A stretch of DNA of 64,000 nucleotides from Polytrichum commune (GCA_950295325.1 OX485807.1:28427666-28491665); one strand, 5' to 3'. Shown: positions 11,672 to 24,074, counted from the stretch's first letter. The notes: generated from the sequence alone by a model not told the origin. Numbers and translations are program-made.

Positions 11672-12162
11672 GTGAGGCCCTCGAGACATGGCATTATCGG
11701 AAACAGGGTCCCCCAAAGGCAGGGACCCGAGCGGGGAGGCCTTAAGGTAGGGGTGGCTATTTCCGTCCAAATTTCAGATGTGCCTAGTTGGGATGCTGAA
11801 ACTATTTTTTATAAATTTTGAGCGCTCCGCAAAGCTGGTGCAAGAGCAACTATGAAAAAATCAAAAAATTCCGGCATGTTTATGATTTCCTACAAATTTT
11901 TAAAGGAAACCTTGTAGAGTGACCAACACTCGCACATAGGGTACGTGGTATATCCACAGGGTGGATTTCTAAAACCGACCGTTGGCAGCCAATGAAATGC
12001 TGGCAGCGTTGTGAACGGTAAAAACACCTTGATAGGTGCTTTTGTAAACCCAGGTAAAAGCACCTAAAAAGGTGCTTCCAACATAGGGGTCGACTTTAGG
12101 ACCCGCACGGAAATTGCCACCCCTACCTTAATTCCAATGATGTCATGTCTCGAGGGCCTCAC
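11672..12162. mobile_element. Inverted-repeat element interrupted by MITE A copy 2
   Basis: GTGAGGCCCTCGAGACATG at 11,672 recurs inverted as CATGTCTCGAGGGCCTCAC, ending at 12,162. These arms enclose a complete copy of MITE A (11,745-12,128). Either MITE A landed inside an older, short TIR element, or it landed in the loop of a palindrome. About 100 bp of host-element sequence remain outside the MITE. Confidence 0.55.
11745..12128. mobile_element. MITE family A, copy 2
   Basis: A 384-bp copy in the opposite orientation to 1120-1527, with the same ends (AGGTAGGGGTGGC / GCCACCCCTACCT) and TA on both sides (11,743-11,744 and 12,129-12,130). The internal AAGCACC/GGTGCTT palindromes are conserved. 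It is non-autonomous, and the TA target suggests mobilisation by a Tc1/mariner-type transposase. Confidence 0.85.
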
Positions 12163-14125
12163 TGCACATAAAGACCTAGCCCTAAAAATTTGAACGCTTC
12201 CACACATTTAGGTGGCGGCAACAAAGCTCTTACGCGTCCTTGACGAAGCGGGAGTTATGGGAAATCATAGTGCCCTATGGAAAATCCCGGAGGGAGATTA
12301 GACCACGTGAGTTGCCTTGTAATGACAAACATGAATGGGGGCCAAGGGGTTACATGTATGTATTGTTGTGTAACTTGTGTTGTGTGATGTTATCGGTTGG
12401 GTTTTGTAGGAATGTGGCGATGGGTTGTGTCTTTGGTGATTGGAAAGATGGAGAGTTGGAGGCATTCGTTTAGGCTAAAAGTATGTGGGGAGTTGGTTAG
12501 GGAAGGGCTTTTATGCATGCAAACTTGCATGGACGCACACACCTAGGTCGAGACGTGGAGAATTATGGGGACATTGGGCACACCAAAACCCTAGCCAAAT
12601 TGAACTCGACAATTACTCCCAAATGCATGGCCAACACAATGCAAAAGCTGCATTTTCATGCACCGTAATCTCTTCGCATCGATCCGATCGTCAACAACTT
12701 ATAAGGTATGTGGGTGTTAAGTGGCTTGTTCCTCGTGTTCTCCAACTTCTATGATCATATATTTTCGAATGCACTGGCAAAATAATGAGGAAGTTTAGCA
12801 AAATTTGAATTGAAAATCATACTCTCCTTTAATTTAGTTTATCATATGTAAAAGTGCACGTGTATTGTTATTTTAACCGAATACGTAGGTCCTTTCATTG
12901 TCGTTGACTATTGAGTCCACAATGGTTGATGTAATCTGAACACGTAGTCCAGTTTCTTTTCAACACATGTCTTGTTGGCTTTTGCTTTTAGATTTGACCT
13001 AGCCACTCAAATACATGTGCCTGATTAAGGTGAATAACCTAATATGGCCTACCTACCTTAAGGTTAGGCATGAGGGTTATCCACTACCAACACTATGTGC
13101 CACTTTTATACATTGGAGTTCCCCAAATGTATGATCATGGTAAATAGTGTTGGTTTTTTGGGTATACGTACACATGCAATTATTTGGGTTGTGAGCTTGA
13201 CATGATTACATCTTTGTTTACGGCCCAAATATCTCCTAGATCTTGTTAGAAATAAAGTAAGCTCTAGTCATTGTTGTCCCCCACATACGGCCATTGAATT
13301 TCTTCATCACCTCCCAAAGCTTATTCTTGGAATTCAATATATGGTCGTCCTCTACACCTCGTGAGGTGCTTACATATCAAGAGGTGTTGTCACAATTTGA
13401 TCACTTTAAGACCATATCATGCTTGCAACACTCCACCATTCTATGGGATATGTAAAATTCAACTATTCTTATGAAGTCGCCAAAACAATTGCATTTGTGA
13501 GTGTGACGAGTTTTCAATGTGATCTTTTCCTAACCACATTACATGGGATGATAAAAATTTTTGTGGTATAAACCATATGGATGTGATCTTTGATCCGGGG
13601 GGGGGGTCACTCTCATATTTTAGAAAATTGCATGAATATAAACATAGGGTACACTTTAAAGTTGCAACCTGAAATTTATAATACATGTAGATGTAACAAA
13701 ACTCAAATATATATTGAACTCCATGGTATAAATAACTTAGGGTGTTTACAAAATTGATCGTTATTAGAGAAGTTTAAAATTAACATACCACATGGTTCAG
13801 TAGGATGGGGAATTCAAATAATATATATTAGGGCCCCATATTATGGATGAGCACCGTTGGATGACATCTCATGAACGTCTCTTGGTAGTTGGATGTAATC
13901 AATTGGGTTAGATGCAGGAAGGGTTTGCAATGAATTTGCACATTAAGTTTGGCTTTGTGAGTTCCCAATTAGGGTTTGTGGGAGCTCTTTGAAGTTCCAT
14001 GTCTATGCAAATTTGGTAAATGTTGATGGTTGAAGGTTGGACAGTAGCCACACACACATTGTTGCACTCTTTAGGTGCACCCCTCCAAGCTTCATCTTTT
14101 CCTTTTGGTAGGAAAGATAAAATTA
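12163..14125. other. Intergenic DNA, no gene recognised
   Basis: Two short plus-strand frames (12,240-12,473 and 12,485-12,754) have slightly higher GC than their surroundings but no recognisable domain, splice context or second copy. A run of 10 G lies at 13,597-13,606. Confidence 0.4.
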
Positions 14126-14292
14126 CCAAAAAAAGATGTAAGAAATCACAACAAGAATCCATAATCCTATACCCTACCCATAAAGCAAACAAGCAAAATG
14201 AAAGCAAAATGAAACTTCACCTTTTGCTTGTTTGCTTAATGGGTAGGGTATCGGGTTTTGGATTCTTAGTGTGATTTCTTACATTTTTTTGG
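14126..14292. repeat. Foldback: about 72-bp arms around a 23-bp loop
   Basis: The left arm 14,126-14,198 and right arm 14,222-14,292 are near-perfect reverse complements. By eye there are about six mismatches and one 2-nt bulge over 71 positions. The arms run from CCAAAAAAAG to AAGCAAACAAGCAAAA and back. A transcript of either strand would fold into one long hairpin. It could be a MITE without clear target duplication, or a young MIRNA-like locus. I see no Pol II promoter nearby. Confidence 0.75.
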
Positions 14293-16010
14293 AAGCATTG
14301 TCGATGCAAAGTAGGAGGGCAACATTACTTGGAGGCGTTTGTATGAGCGATACCAACTGTGACTCAAGGTACTCAATTCTAGTGAGGTGTATGGTCACAA
14401 CCCAAGTTTGCAATGTCTTTGCAGATGAAATTTATTTCCTATGCTATGCACTTTAGATTTTCTATTTTATGCTATTTTGTTTTGTTTCCCACCTAAACAA
14501 AAATCTAGGTCAATCACACGCATGTGCTTTTTATATTCAAGGTTGGGATCAACCACAATCTTACCCCTCTTGATGACTTTGACCAACCAATTGCCTCCAC
14601 ATGTTGGTTCTAGAGTTAGTGGTGAGAGCACTAACCATGTGGCACCTTACGTAAAGTTCGCATTGGTGAGTGCCAATGTTAAGGCTAGACCTTTGTTGGC
14701 GAAAGAAAAATTTAGGACAAATTTGAAACTAATAGCCTTGAAGAATTACCAATGGCACTTGAGGTCTCTGGACCATAATTTTGTGGGTGTAGTAAAGGTG
14801 TATTATGCGGAGTGTTGTAAAGATTTTGGATCCACTACTAGAGATCATTCCAGTAACATTATCTATAACCTCTTTGCAAAAAGAAATTTAAAAATTAAAA
14901 TAAAAACAAAACAAAAAAACACACCTCATGTCTAACATGCATATTTGAAATCGATGCCAAAGGAAGGGAGTCTAGTTTAGTGATAATCCCCAATCCCAAG
15001 CCTCTAAAGGGAAGTCTATTGTCTTGACCGCATCTGACCATCAAGCATGAGTGGTTGAAGGCATTTGAACATTTAGTGCAGTAAATGAGACTAATGTTGA
15101 TGAGATAAAAACCATTTCCTCTAGTTGAGAATCCTAAATTGAAGGAAGCCAGGGTTTGTTGGGATTTGGTAGACAATTGAGAGGCATTGTGGGTGACAAC
15201 AATTGAGCACATAATAAACCAATATGTGCAAAACATGGGGTGGTTCAAGAAGAGCCGATGCTTATCCATGTGACTCAAAATTGTGGTTATTGTTTGGGCC
15301 ATTAACTCATGTGAGTGTCACTGAGTTGAAGGTTCTCCATCATGCCATATGTAGTTCTTATTATGATGTGGAAATTAGTTGCAAAAAAAGTGTTATAGGA
15401 AATGCAAGAGTACAAACCTTCAATTGCTCGTTAAATTGTTTTAGATCCTTTTTAAAGCAATGTTTTGGCATATTGTATAGTTTGGAACATTGGGGTTAGA
15501 GTTAGGGTTTGGACTTTTTGTCTTAAGCACAAAAACTGGATGTTGTGTATTGAGTGGTTAGAGCCACTTGAACTTGAACAATGACAAGAATTGCTTCATA
15601 CTTGAATGTGTACGTAAACATTATACAAACTTTGTGATTGGTGTTGGTTAGTTGTGTTCCAATGCTACATGTATGTATGCAATTGTGTTTTTAAACACAT
15701 GTTTTGGAAGCAAATGCATATGTTTTTTAGCACAAGCAATAAACCACTATTTATATGCGTGTATGTTTTGAATGAAAAGAGTGGATACTAGGAAGCGAAT
15801 TGTGTGCATGTTGTATTGATGTGTGAATTATGATCTTGTATGTGTCAGTCTTAGTTTTTACATGACATCAACAAAAAGCTATAATTTATAACTACTATAT
15901 ACCCATGTACAAGAATAATAGATATCAAATTACCTACCTATAGGGTCCTTAAAAATAACGAGTGTTAGAAAATACATGATAGGAGGGTCCACAATATTTA
16001 CCTTCTCCAA
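14293..16010. other. Intergenic DNA, no gene recognised
   Basis: Frames of 164 codons (14,441-14,935, +) and 135 codons (14,895-15,302, -) occur here. They show no domain, no codon pattern unlike the surrounding DNA, and no splice context. I treat them as chance or as ancient transposon debris. Confidence 0.35.
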
Positions 16011-16081
16011 CCCCCCCCCCCTAAAAACACATTGCGTTCTCACATTTTCCCACTAAATACAAGAGAGTGACCCCCCCCCCC
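16011..16081. repeat. Two runs of 11 C
   Basis: C tracts at 16,011-16,021 and 16,071-16,081, 60 bp apart. After the second tract the text 'gagatccttagatggtgcctcac' begins. It recurs with one change at about 16,255, which points to a local duplication. Confidence 0.6.
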
Positions 16082-16771
16082 TCTCCCCGAGATCCTTAGA
16101 TGGTGCCTCACCTTAATGCCACTTGGATGGATAGGCTGCATATGAGCATTATTTCTTAAATTCCACTTGGGACGCGTTGATTTGCCCGGATTAGTTATAT
16201 TTTGGGTTCTTTCTTGCAATTGATTTTTCAATTAGTGCCAAAAAGGAGAAGAAGAGAGATCCCTAGATGGTGCCTCACAACATCTTCCACAATAGATCTC
16301 AAGAAGCCCTTGAAAATGTTAATTTATCCCTTATCTTAGATTTGTAGTCTTTTATTTTATTTTTAATTCCTTAGTTCATTTGTAAGCATTGAAGAGTTAA
16401 GTTTTTTCTTTTTTCTTTTTTTTCTTTCGTTCTTTCCATTGACAAGAGCAAATGACCATTGATGTCATTTTAATGTCACCTTCTCCAAGTACATATGTAG
16501 TGTAATTCAAAGGGGTTTGTAGTTGAACCTTAAACTTTCTTATTTGTAAAACCCATAAACATTACAAGGTGGAAGGGTTGGAAAAGTTTATGAATGATTA
16601 TTAGTCTTGAAGAAACGCTTATGCCATTGTTTCTTAATGACCTTGACGTTCCATTTCCACTTCTCAATGCAAATGCACTTTAATTTGTAGGGAGTTGTGG
16701 CTCGTTAGTGGCATTGATTGTAACATGGTTTGTGAACTACTTACTTTGCACTACGTACTATCGATTAATGC

Positions 16772-17004
16772 AACGTGCCTTGACTTGATAATGAAGGCAG
16801 AAGCACCTATTGTGGACACTTTGAGCCTTACGATCGTTGTATACTATGGTTTCTTACGGCGTGACTCGACTTGATAATTAAGGTAGAAGCACCTATCACA
16901 AACACTTTGAGCACTACAATTGTTGCACACTGTGGTTTCTTGTGACATGACTTGACTTGATCATCAAGGCAGAAGCACCTATCACAAACACTTTGAGCAC
17001 TACA
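16772..17004. repeat. 86-bp tandem repeat, about 2.7 copies
   Basis: The motif AAGCACCTAT begins at 16,801, 16,887 and 16,973, giving a period of 86 bp. Each unit contains 'cactttgagc', 'tgtggtttctt' or a variant, and 'gacttgat'. Copies 2 and 3 are more alike than copy 1. Non-coding. Confidence 0.85.
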
Positions 17005-17569
17005 GCCCCTTACCAAACCCAAACACATCATCCGATATTTCTTATTTAGATGAACAATTAATGTTATGAGCATTCCAACATTAACGTCACACAAATCATA
17101 GCACATATTATGTATGCATAAATGTTAAAGTCACAGGCCTCATTTGACCCTTCCCATCCACATCACCCCCACCTCAATATACAATTAAAAACGGATGGAA
17201 TTTTCATTAACGTTTATCTCCTTTAACCTTTGAGTTATGTCAGATTTAGTCTTTAGAATAATAAAATCAATGTCTTTGTTGAATTGCTTGGTTGCCATTT
17301 TGGGATAAACTAGGTGTTATAATTGGTCACTAATGGATTGGGTGCTTCTACTTTCATGTAAACACCATATAAACTAAAGGATTTACTTCCTCTTGGTAGG
17401 TGGAACAACAAGTAGGAGGAGAAGTGTGAACAAAGATTAAGAAAATTGTTAATTATTCATGTTGAGGTTTTCATACGAATTCAAGAGTTGATAAAGTCGC
17501 ACTAAGGTAGGCATTCCTAGCTCCCCCAAAAGCAATAATCTAGACACATGTATTGAAGTGGTATGTGAT

Positions 17570-17880
17570 CAGGTGTGGATTTAGTAATGGAGACCAAACA
17601 TATGTGTGTTGAAGAGATTGGACTACATGTTCAAAATATGCTAACTATTATACATGTTGAATAAACAACATGATGGTGGGGAGGGGGGGGGACTATATGA
17701 CCATTTAGTAGGCACGAGAATCTTCGCTTTTATACCAAACAAGTTAGTCATATGAACTCCATAAACTAGGAGGCAAATGGCAAGCGTGTATGATTTGAAT
17801 TTGCTAACCATCTTGCACTAACTGCATGTTTCATATCCTACAATAAGTGGGTGCATAGAGAAAAGAGTCCAATTAATGCC
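17570..17880 (+). repeat. Dispersed repeat R3, copy 2
   Basis: Matches 58,492-58,800 in the same orientation. Landmarks are 'attggactac(a/g)tg', 'tatatgaccatttagtaggca' (here) against 'tacatgaccatttgatgagca', 'gctaaccatcttg', and 'tgtttcatat'. A shorter third copy is at 4568-4680. The LINE below ends immediately beyond it. No protein is encoded. Confidence 0.55.
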
Positions 17881-17925
17881 CACCTAGCTTATATATTTTT
17901 ATAAATTGCAAAGTTCTAAGAATAA

Positions 17926-18665
17926 GTTTTTTTTTTTTTTTTTTTGCATGAATTGCAAGAAAATTCAGTTGCAAAAGGAATAGTACAACCACCTCAAGTG
18001 AAAAAAATGATGGGACTAAAGAAATAATGCCCATCTGGAGCCTAACTTTCCAAGTAACCACTAAATTGCTACGAGTAACAATAAGACATTTGACATGCCA
18101 AACATTGTCAAATTCTTTAAGAACATCCTTGTAAGCAACATCCGGTGTTTTTTCCAAGTCCATGAGAGTGTGTTGCCGCTCAAGTCTAGCATAGTCAAGG
18201 AAGTAATCCCACACAACTTGGTGTATTTTCTCCACTGGTCTTGGAAGAGCATTAAAAACTTGATCATTCCGTTGACGCCAAATAATCCACGGAAGACAAT
18301 TTCTCAGGAAGAACCATACACAACTAGAAGGTTTCAACGATTTGCTAAGAGGTTGATCAAAGAGGCAGTACGTCGTTGAAAAATGTTTATGAGGACCACC
18401 ATTATCTCTTTTAGCATAGAGTTGTCCAATGATGTTAACCTCATAGCAACACACTTGTGAAGCCAAAGGGCAACTGAAAAATCTATGCTCCACTGACTTC
18501 ACAATTGACAAACCACAATAGGAACGACTCTTATCAATCTATGCCGAGATTCATCCACGGCATTTGTTCATTGTTGCTGCCTTATGATTGATTGACCACA
18601 AGAAAGTTGCCTTCTTACACACCTTGTGCTTATCCCAAAATTTGTTTGTGTTACGCTTCAACATC
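17926..18665 (-). mobile_element. 5'-truncated LINE (3' end of ORF2) with poly(A) tail
   Basis: On the minus strand the frame 18,511-17,873 carries the C-terminal region of a plant non-LTR reverse transcriptase. It shows SVEHRFFSCPLAS, LPWIIWRQRND and TRSNLVVTWKVR, the zinc-binding tail of ORF2. Homologous text continues upstream in the same sense to about 18,665 (KKATFLWSINHKA) but with stops. The element ends in a run of about 20 A (T on the plus strand, 17,926-17,945). A 5'-truncated copy ending in poly(A) is the classic product of target-primed reverse transcription. The catalytic domain is absent, so it is dead. Confidence 0.8.
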
Positions 18666-19490
18666 TCATGTTTGTTTGTCATATTTTATCACATGACGAT
18701 CATACTAAAACTCATATTCTAACCTTTTGCACATCCATGTCACATTTGTTAAACACCATTCACAAGAATGAGATGTAAATGCCCATTGAGGTTCGTATCA
18801 AGTGTTGTTTATGCATAATTCTATCAACCATTTTGATTCTTTGAGCATATCATACCCTTCTTTAGTCTCCTAGCTACGTTAAATGGGTTATGGAGTCAAT
18901 GGGGCGTAATACTCACATTATTCTTAGGTGGTGCACTTCAAATCATTACATATTTAAACTGAATATATTTTTGCACAAAGCTCAAAGTTGGAAAATAGTT
19001 GTGCAAAGAAGCCATGCTGAAACTGACCTGAACATTTATGGACCTATTTATATTCTAACTATTTAACACACATCGTGCCTAAAATTTGTCTATTGAGTTG
19101 CTTAATTGGGACTAGACTATAACGAAATTGCTACACTAATTTATGCCCATTAGTGAGGGGGGCTAATACTGCATGTGGAAAATCAATGAAGGTGATACTA
19201 AATTTCTTTACGGCTATGAAATTAGTGCCGACATAAGATCTAGGAAGCATTTTTCATCCCGACATTGTTCATAGCAACATTATTTTGTAAGTATAAGCAT
19301 TGTTCATCCTAGCATTATTCATTGATAATATTATTCATAATAACATTGTATATTGAGCGTAGTGACATTGTTCATATTGATGTCAATTTTTTTCTTATTA
19401 TTTAAATTTCTTCCCATAAAGGTAAGACAATGGAGACCTTTGTCATATGCTAAATAAATAACTAGAACTTAATGATAAGATAGAGTGATG
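18666..19490. other. Intergenic DNA with ATTGTTCAT-like short repeats
   Basis: No gene. At about 19,255-19,390 short AT-rich words such as 'cattgttcat' and 'cattattcat' recur irregularly. Nothing else is recognised. Confidence 0.4.
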
Positions 19491-19493
19491 TTA

Positions 19494-20038
19494 GGGATTG
19501 TTTAATCCATGGACCATGAAGTCGTCCCAAGGCCTTGTAAAATATGTGATTGGTTGTTGAACTCGTCCCGGGACCACTTCGATTTACACCAAGGAAAAAA
19601 TGTTAGAGTGACCATGGAGTTCAAGGTCCCCAAAAGATATATTTACAGGCATACATTATTCATTGACATGGTCCAATGGGTTTTGTGGTGGGAGAGGCAA
19701 AAGATGTGTTCTGATAGAAAAAGGCAAGGGCCCATGGCAGAAAAATGTTGTTATAATAATTTTTAATGAAATGTTTTTTGGGCAAGAGAAGATAAAGACA
19801 AGAAAAGACAAGAGAATGGTCAAATTTGATTTCTTTTTTCAAAGCTACCCTTTTGGGGCATATGTTAAAAAAATCAACACATTCATTTTTTGGTGCATGG
19901 TTATTCTTCTTGGTCCACATTTGGTTTACACCTAGTGAGGGGCCGAAAGGCTTTGTGAGTTGATTTTAAAGAAATCGGACTATGAAAAAAGGCCATCTTC
20001 CATGGTCTGACTTCATAGTCCATGGTGTAAACCAGCCC
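19494..20038. mobile_element. PIF/Harbinger-type MITE, family E
   Basis: A 545-bp element. The left end GGGATTGTTTAATCCATGG is matched by the right end, which inverted reads GGGCTGGTTTACACCATGG. The match continues through GAC(C/T)ATGAAGTC. TTA flanks it on both sides (19,491-19,493 and 20,039-20,041), the PIF/Harbinger target duplication. Two chance frames of about 90 codons lie inside. No transposase. Confidence 0.75.
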
Positions 20039-20103
20039 TTAGGCTAACAAGCATGTGTTTGCATGTAATTTTTTTTAATCAATCTACAAACACCTTAGAC
20101 CAC

Positions 20104-20470
20104 ACACAACACTAAATATGATATTTAGTGTCATATGGTATTTGATCTCACAATGGAAACATATTGGTTGACACTTCTTATGAGTAAGTTTACAAATATT
20201 GTCATGGATGATGGATGAGTTCATCCATTGGCCAAAACCATAATGTCCCTTGTCAACAACTTGTGATGAAATATTGTCACGGATGATTGAAAATTGGATG
20301 AAAAATCACTTTGTAAGTGACAGTAATTGCAATACTATAAATCTATAATCCCCCCAAAATTTACAAGGAATGACAAAATAATGTTGGGTTTACATTATAC
20401 CACGGTTTACAATTAGTCTTGAGAAAGACAATTAGAATTGGTGACGCTAAATATCATATTTAGTATAGTT
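20104..20470. repeat. Possible short element ending in CTAAATAT palindromes
   Basis: CTAAATATGATATTTAG near 20,112 and CTAAATATCATATTTAG near 20,446 are each near-palindromes and bracket about 350 bp. Similar words bracket 2,404-2,716. This could be a small TIR element, but there is no target duplication I can point to. Confidence 0.3.
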
Positions 20471-20764
20471 TTCTTGGAATGTATGGTCAATGAGCATGTC
20501 TTCACAAAATTAAGTACCACTTAGTAAAAAATTAGCCCTCACTAATTTTAACACTTGGCAAAATATTGAATATTTAGGAATTAGTATTGCACACAATAAT
20601 TGGGATAATTAGTGTAGTTGTCATTGTAATGTAGGGAGGCGCAAAATCTTGTGGGCCCATTTGCAGAGAGGAGTCTGACTTGCGCTACAAGGATTGTGGA
20701 TTCATAAAGACCCTTTTTGTACTGGCCAAAATTAACCACTAATGAATATAGAGCCCATCCAAGC

Positions 20765-21175
20765 CACGGGGAGGTCACTTCATTGTCAAGTTGACACCAC
20801 GTGTGGACAAAGTTTGCTGCCCCTATATTACATGCCATACATAATTTCAAAATTTATGATGTTTTTTCTACATATACATAACCATTGATAGTATCTTTTG
20901 TATATATTTTTTGAAATTTTTAGTCATCTTTATTATTTTTAGTAAACTTTTTAGTTCAATTATGTGTCATTCTAGTTAGAAACGGTATGTTTTATGAAAA
21001 AAACAAATTATCAAATTTAGTTAACACTTTTGACTATGTCATAGGTAATGTGTATATCTACTCATGATAAAATTTTGATAAAATTTTGACCCATTTTGGT
21101 GGTGCAACTTACCAAAAGAAGATTTTTTTTGGTCGCACGTGGTGTTCAACTTGACAATGGAGTGATCCCCCCGTG
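20765..21175. mobile_element. hAT-type MITE with 8-bp target duplication
   Basis: Terminal inverted repeats of about 48 bp begin CACGGGGAGGTCAC (left) and CACGGGGGGATCAC (right, inverted). Both continue through ATTGTCAAGTTGA and ACACCACGTG. The flanks are ATCCAAGC (20,757-20,764) and ATCCAATC (21,176-21,183), an 8-bp duplication with one change. Eight bases is the hAT signature. The 411-bp body is non-coding. Confidence 0.8.
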
Positions 21176-21183
21176 ATCCAATC

Positions 21184-24074
21184 TTCACATCATGGTCAAA
21201 CAAAGACAACTTTGTATATCTTAGAACTATTATGATTCAGTTGAGTTATGTACCACATGTTTATGTATTGCACCAATTTTAGCTACACTTAACCAACGCT
21301 TCTTTATGGCACCCTCCAACACAAGATATGCTTAGTTCAAGTATATTCACTTTGATAATCAATCAAATATTCATGTGAATCATAAAAACGTTAGTCTTGC
21401 ACTAACGTCGATTCAAAAAATGCTTACATATGACCATTCACATGGGCATGCATTCATACAAAGAAATTGTAGTTAAGTTTTGGTTATAACTCAAAATAAC
21501 AAACCCAGGGAACTAAGTCTCCAGGAAGACTGAGATAGTGTCTATAAGGGTTAATGCCACATTGGATTAAGGATCACAATAACAACTCGAGGTCTTTCTT
21601 TCTTCGTTCCTTCTTCATTCCACTTATTTTCCACTCTTATGGTTCCTTTGTGCTTTCTCTGTCGTGAGTGATTTTGTCCTATCTTCAAGGAATTTTCTAT
21701 CACTCTACGTCTTGACCTATTCCAGTCGTGAAGCTCAAAAGTTTGGCCAGTTGTCATGGGCAAGTTGTCCAGGGTAATGTCTATTGTATGCCACATCGTC
21801 TTTGCATATCAAGAATTAAGCTTTGCAATAATTTCAAATTAATTCATTTTAATTCGACTTACAGTCGTTCAGCCATTCTTCTCAAAACTGTAATCATCAT
21901 CTTCATCTTCAATTTATATGGCAACTTGTCACCACAAACATCCACAAGATCATATATAATCAAAGCATCAACAATTTAGGCGATATTCCTTTATTAAAGT
22001 CTTAGTCCATTTTAATTTCAAGGTGAATTGCCCTGGGTAATGTCTTACACTAAGTAGGCAACTTCTCTTTCTTGAGATGGTAATGTCTTTCGCAAATTAT
22101 AGCATGCTACTAAGTATCTCCAACGTCTACACTCCTATCATTAGCCTCATTCCAGCCATGTAATGTCTCGCAGTTGTTTCCAGACTGTGTTCTATCACAA
22201 TTGCCTCTCTGCACACTCTCTCTCTCTCTCTGACTCTATTTCTGTATCGACACGTGTAAGTTTATGGCCTAACCTATCCCTACCCTCTCGTTTCTCACGA
22301 CTCACCCTTTCTCTCAATCGCTAATTGCCTCTTCAATCGCGTATAGGTGATAGTCGGATGATACAGGCGATAGCTCTTCTCCAACGCTTCGGCCCTCTGG
22401 TTCCAGTAGGCAATTGCCCTCAAACTACTTGCCCTCGTTGGTGTTTCTCTCAATTGTTCAACTTCCCTCGACTCTGGCCTATTGCCCTTCTTTCTCGGCA
22501 ATCAACCTTTGCTTCTCTAACATAACTAACTCACATGTTAATGGCCATTGTCTGACTTCGACCAATGCTTCTTTCATAGATTACTTGCAAAGTTCCTCGC
22601 CCTCTTGGCGGATGATTCGTTTATTTCAATGCTCACGGCTATTGCTAGAAATCACACAAAACAATACTTATATTCAAACACCAAGATCAACAATCAAAAT
22701 TCCACTTCAGTCAATTGCCACTGCTACTCTCAATGTAAATTTTCCAAAATAACTTAGAGTCCGAATCACTCAGTTTTTTCAACTAAGTCTTTATCTACAA
22801 GCTTCCTACTTGGCTAATTGTCTATAGCTGAACTCAATCACTGAGTTTCGACGTTCATTGCCTATTGCTATCCTAAGCTGAGACTATGTAAGATTCTGTA
22901 AAATGGAAAATAGCCTACTTGGGCAATAACCGGCCTCCTCCTTATCAATCAAGGAAGGAGAAGGTGGTTGCAACCGTCTTAGAACGGCTATAGCTCCCTG
23001 TTCAGACTGTGAACTAGTTACTCAATGTCTATTGCTGCTAACTCTTACTAACTTAATGGTTTTAGCTCGAAAGCTAGGCGATGGCCCAAAAATTGAGTTT
23101 ACAGAAATCAACACTCCATCCTAGCATATCCAAACGCATCGTGACTAACCATTGATGATGGTTGTTAGCATGTGCCTTGCTTTTGAATTGCCATCATCCT
23201 GTGAGTAATTATATATAGTTCAACTTGCCACCCAAGCAACCTTTTAGACAATGTCATGCAAAAAATGAAATGAATAACACCCACATACCTTCTAGCCCCG
23301 CCTTTTGTTGGGGGAAGAACGATCATCACATGTTTCTTTTCAAATTTATGGCATTCACGTTAAGGCTTATAGAAAGAGGTGGACATGAGGAATCATACGG
23401 GTTGGACCCATCAAACCAAGGTAAGTTGTAATCTTACCTTACCCTAGATCCCTTATTTCACATGGCCATCATCATGTGATGAATACATATACCTATTAGA
23501 ATGTATGAGGTTAGGCATAAGTCATTTCAAGTGAATTCACAATGTCATTTAGAGTTAGCAGTTTATAAATGACAACCCTATCACGGTTGCCGATTCAATG
23601 TAGATCATGTTCACACAACACAAAACAAATACCCACAATTGTCGTCCTCTTATATGTGTTCTAGAGTAGCTTTCTTACATATTCACATGAATGTTGTGGT
23701 TTATAGCTCATAAGTTGTCATCCTCTCATATTTGCTCTCAATTATGAAGAGAACATTAAGTGCATTCAATAAGCAACAATGTGGGATGGAATTGGTGAGT
23801 GAGTTGCACATACATGAGGGCACATTATGCCAACATATCCATGTGAGGTTTCTGCTTGATCGAGGTGGGCTATTGCAAGACACCAACCACCAATATTTTA
23901 AATTCTCTTATTTTTCTAGATTTTAAAATATTAATTCATCCACACTATAAGTTTATGGTCAATTGAACTCAAATGACTTGATCAAAACTAACATGTTGTC
24001 TTCAAAACTAAATATAGTTTTCCATCAATTATACATAGTAACTATCAAGATACATATTGTTTAAAGGCTTTCTT
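21184..24074. other. Intergenic DNA, no gene recognised
   Basis: About 2.9 kb with a pyrimidine-rich stretch around 21,580-22,520. Its short frames on both strands (for example 22,295-22,501 minus) show no domain. The text between 21,490 and 23,100 resembles LTR-type non-coding DNA, but I find no paired copy. Confidence 0.35.

Noticed and set aside
14020-14274. Frame across the foldback as a peptide gene
   Set aside because: Both strands are open only because the arms are inverted copies; no motif or signal.
17873-18511. 212-codon minus frame as a host gene
   Set aside because: Its motifs are those of a LINE ORF2 tail and it ends in a poly(A) run; it is a truncated retrotransposon.
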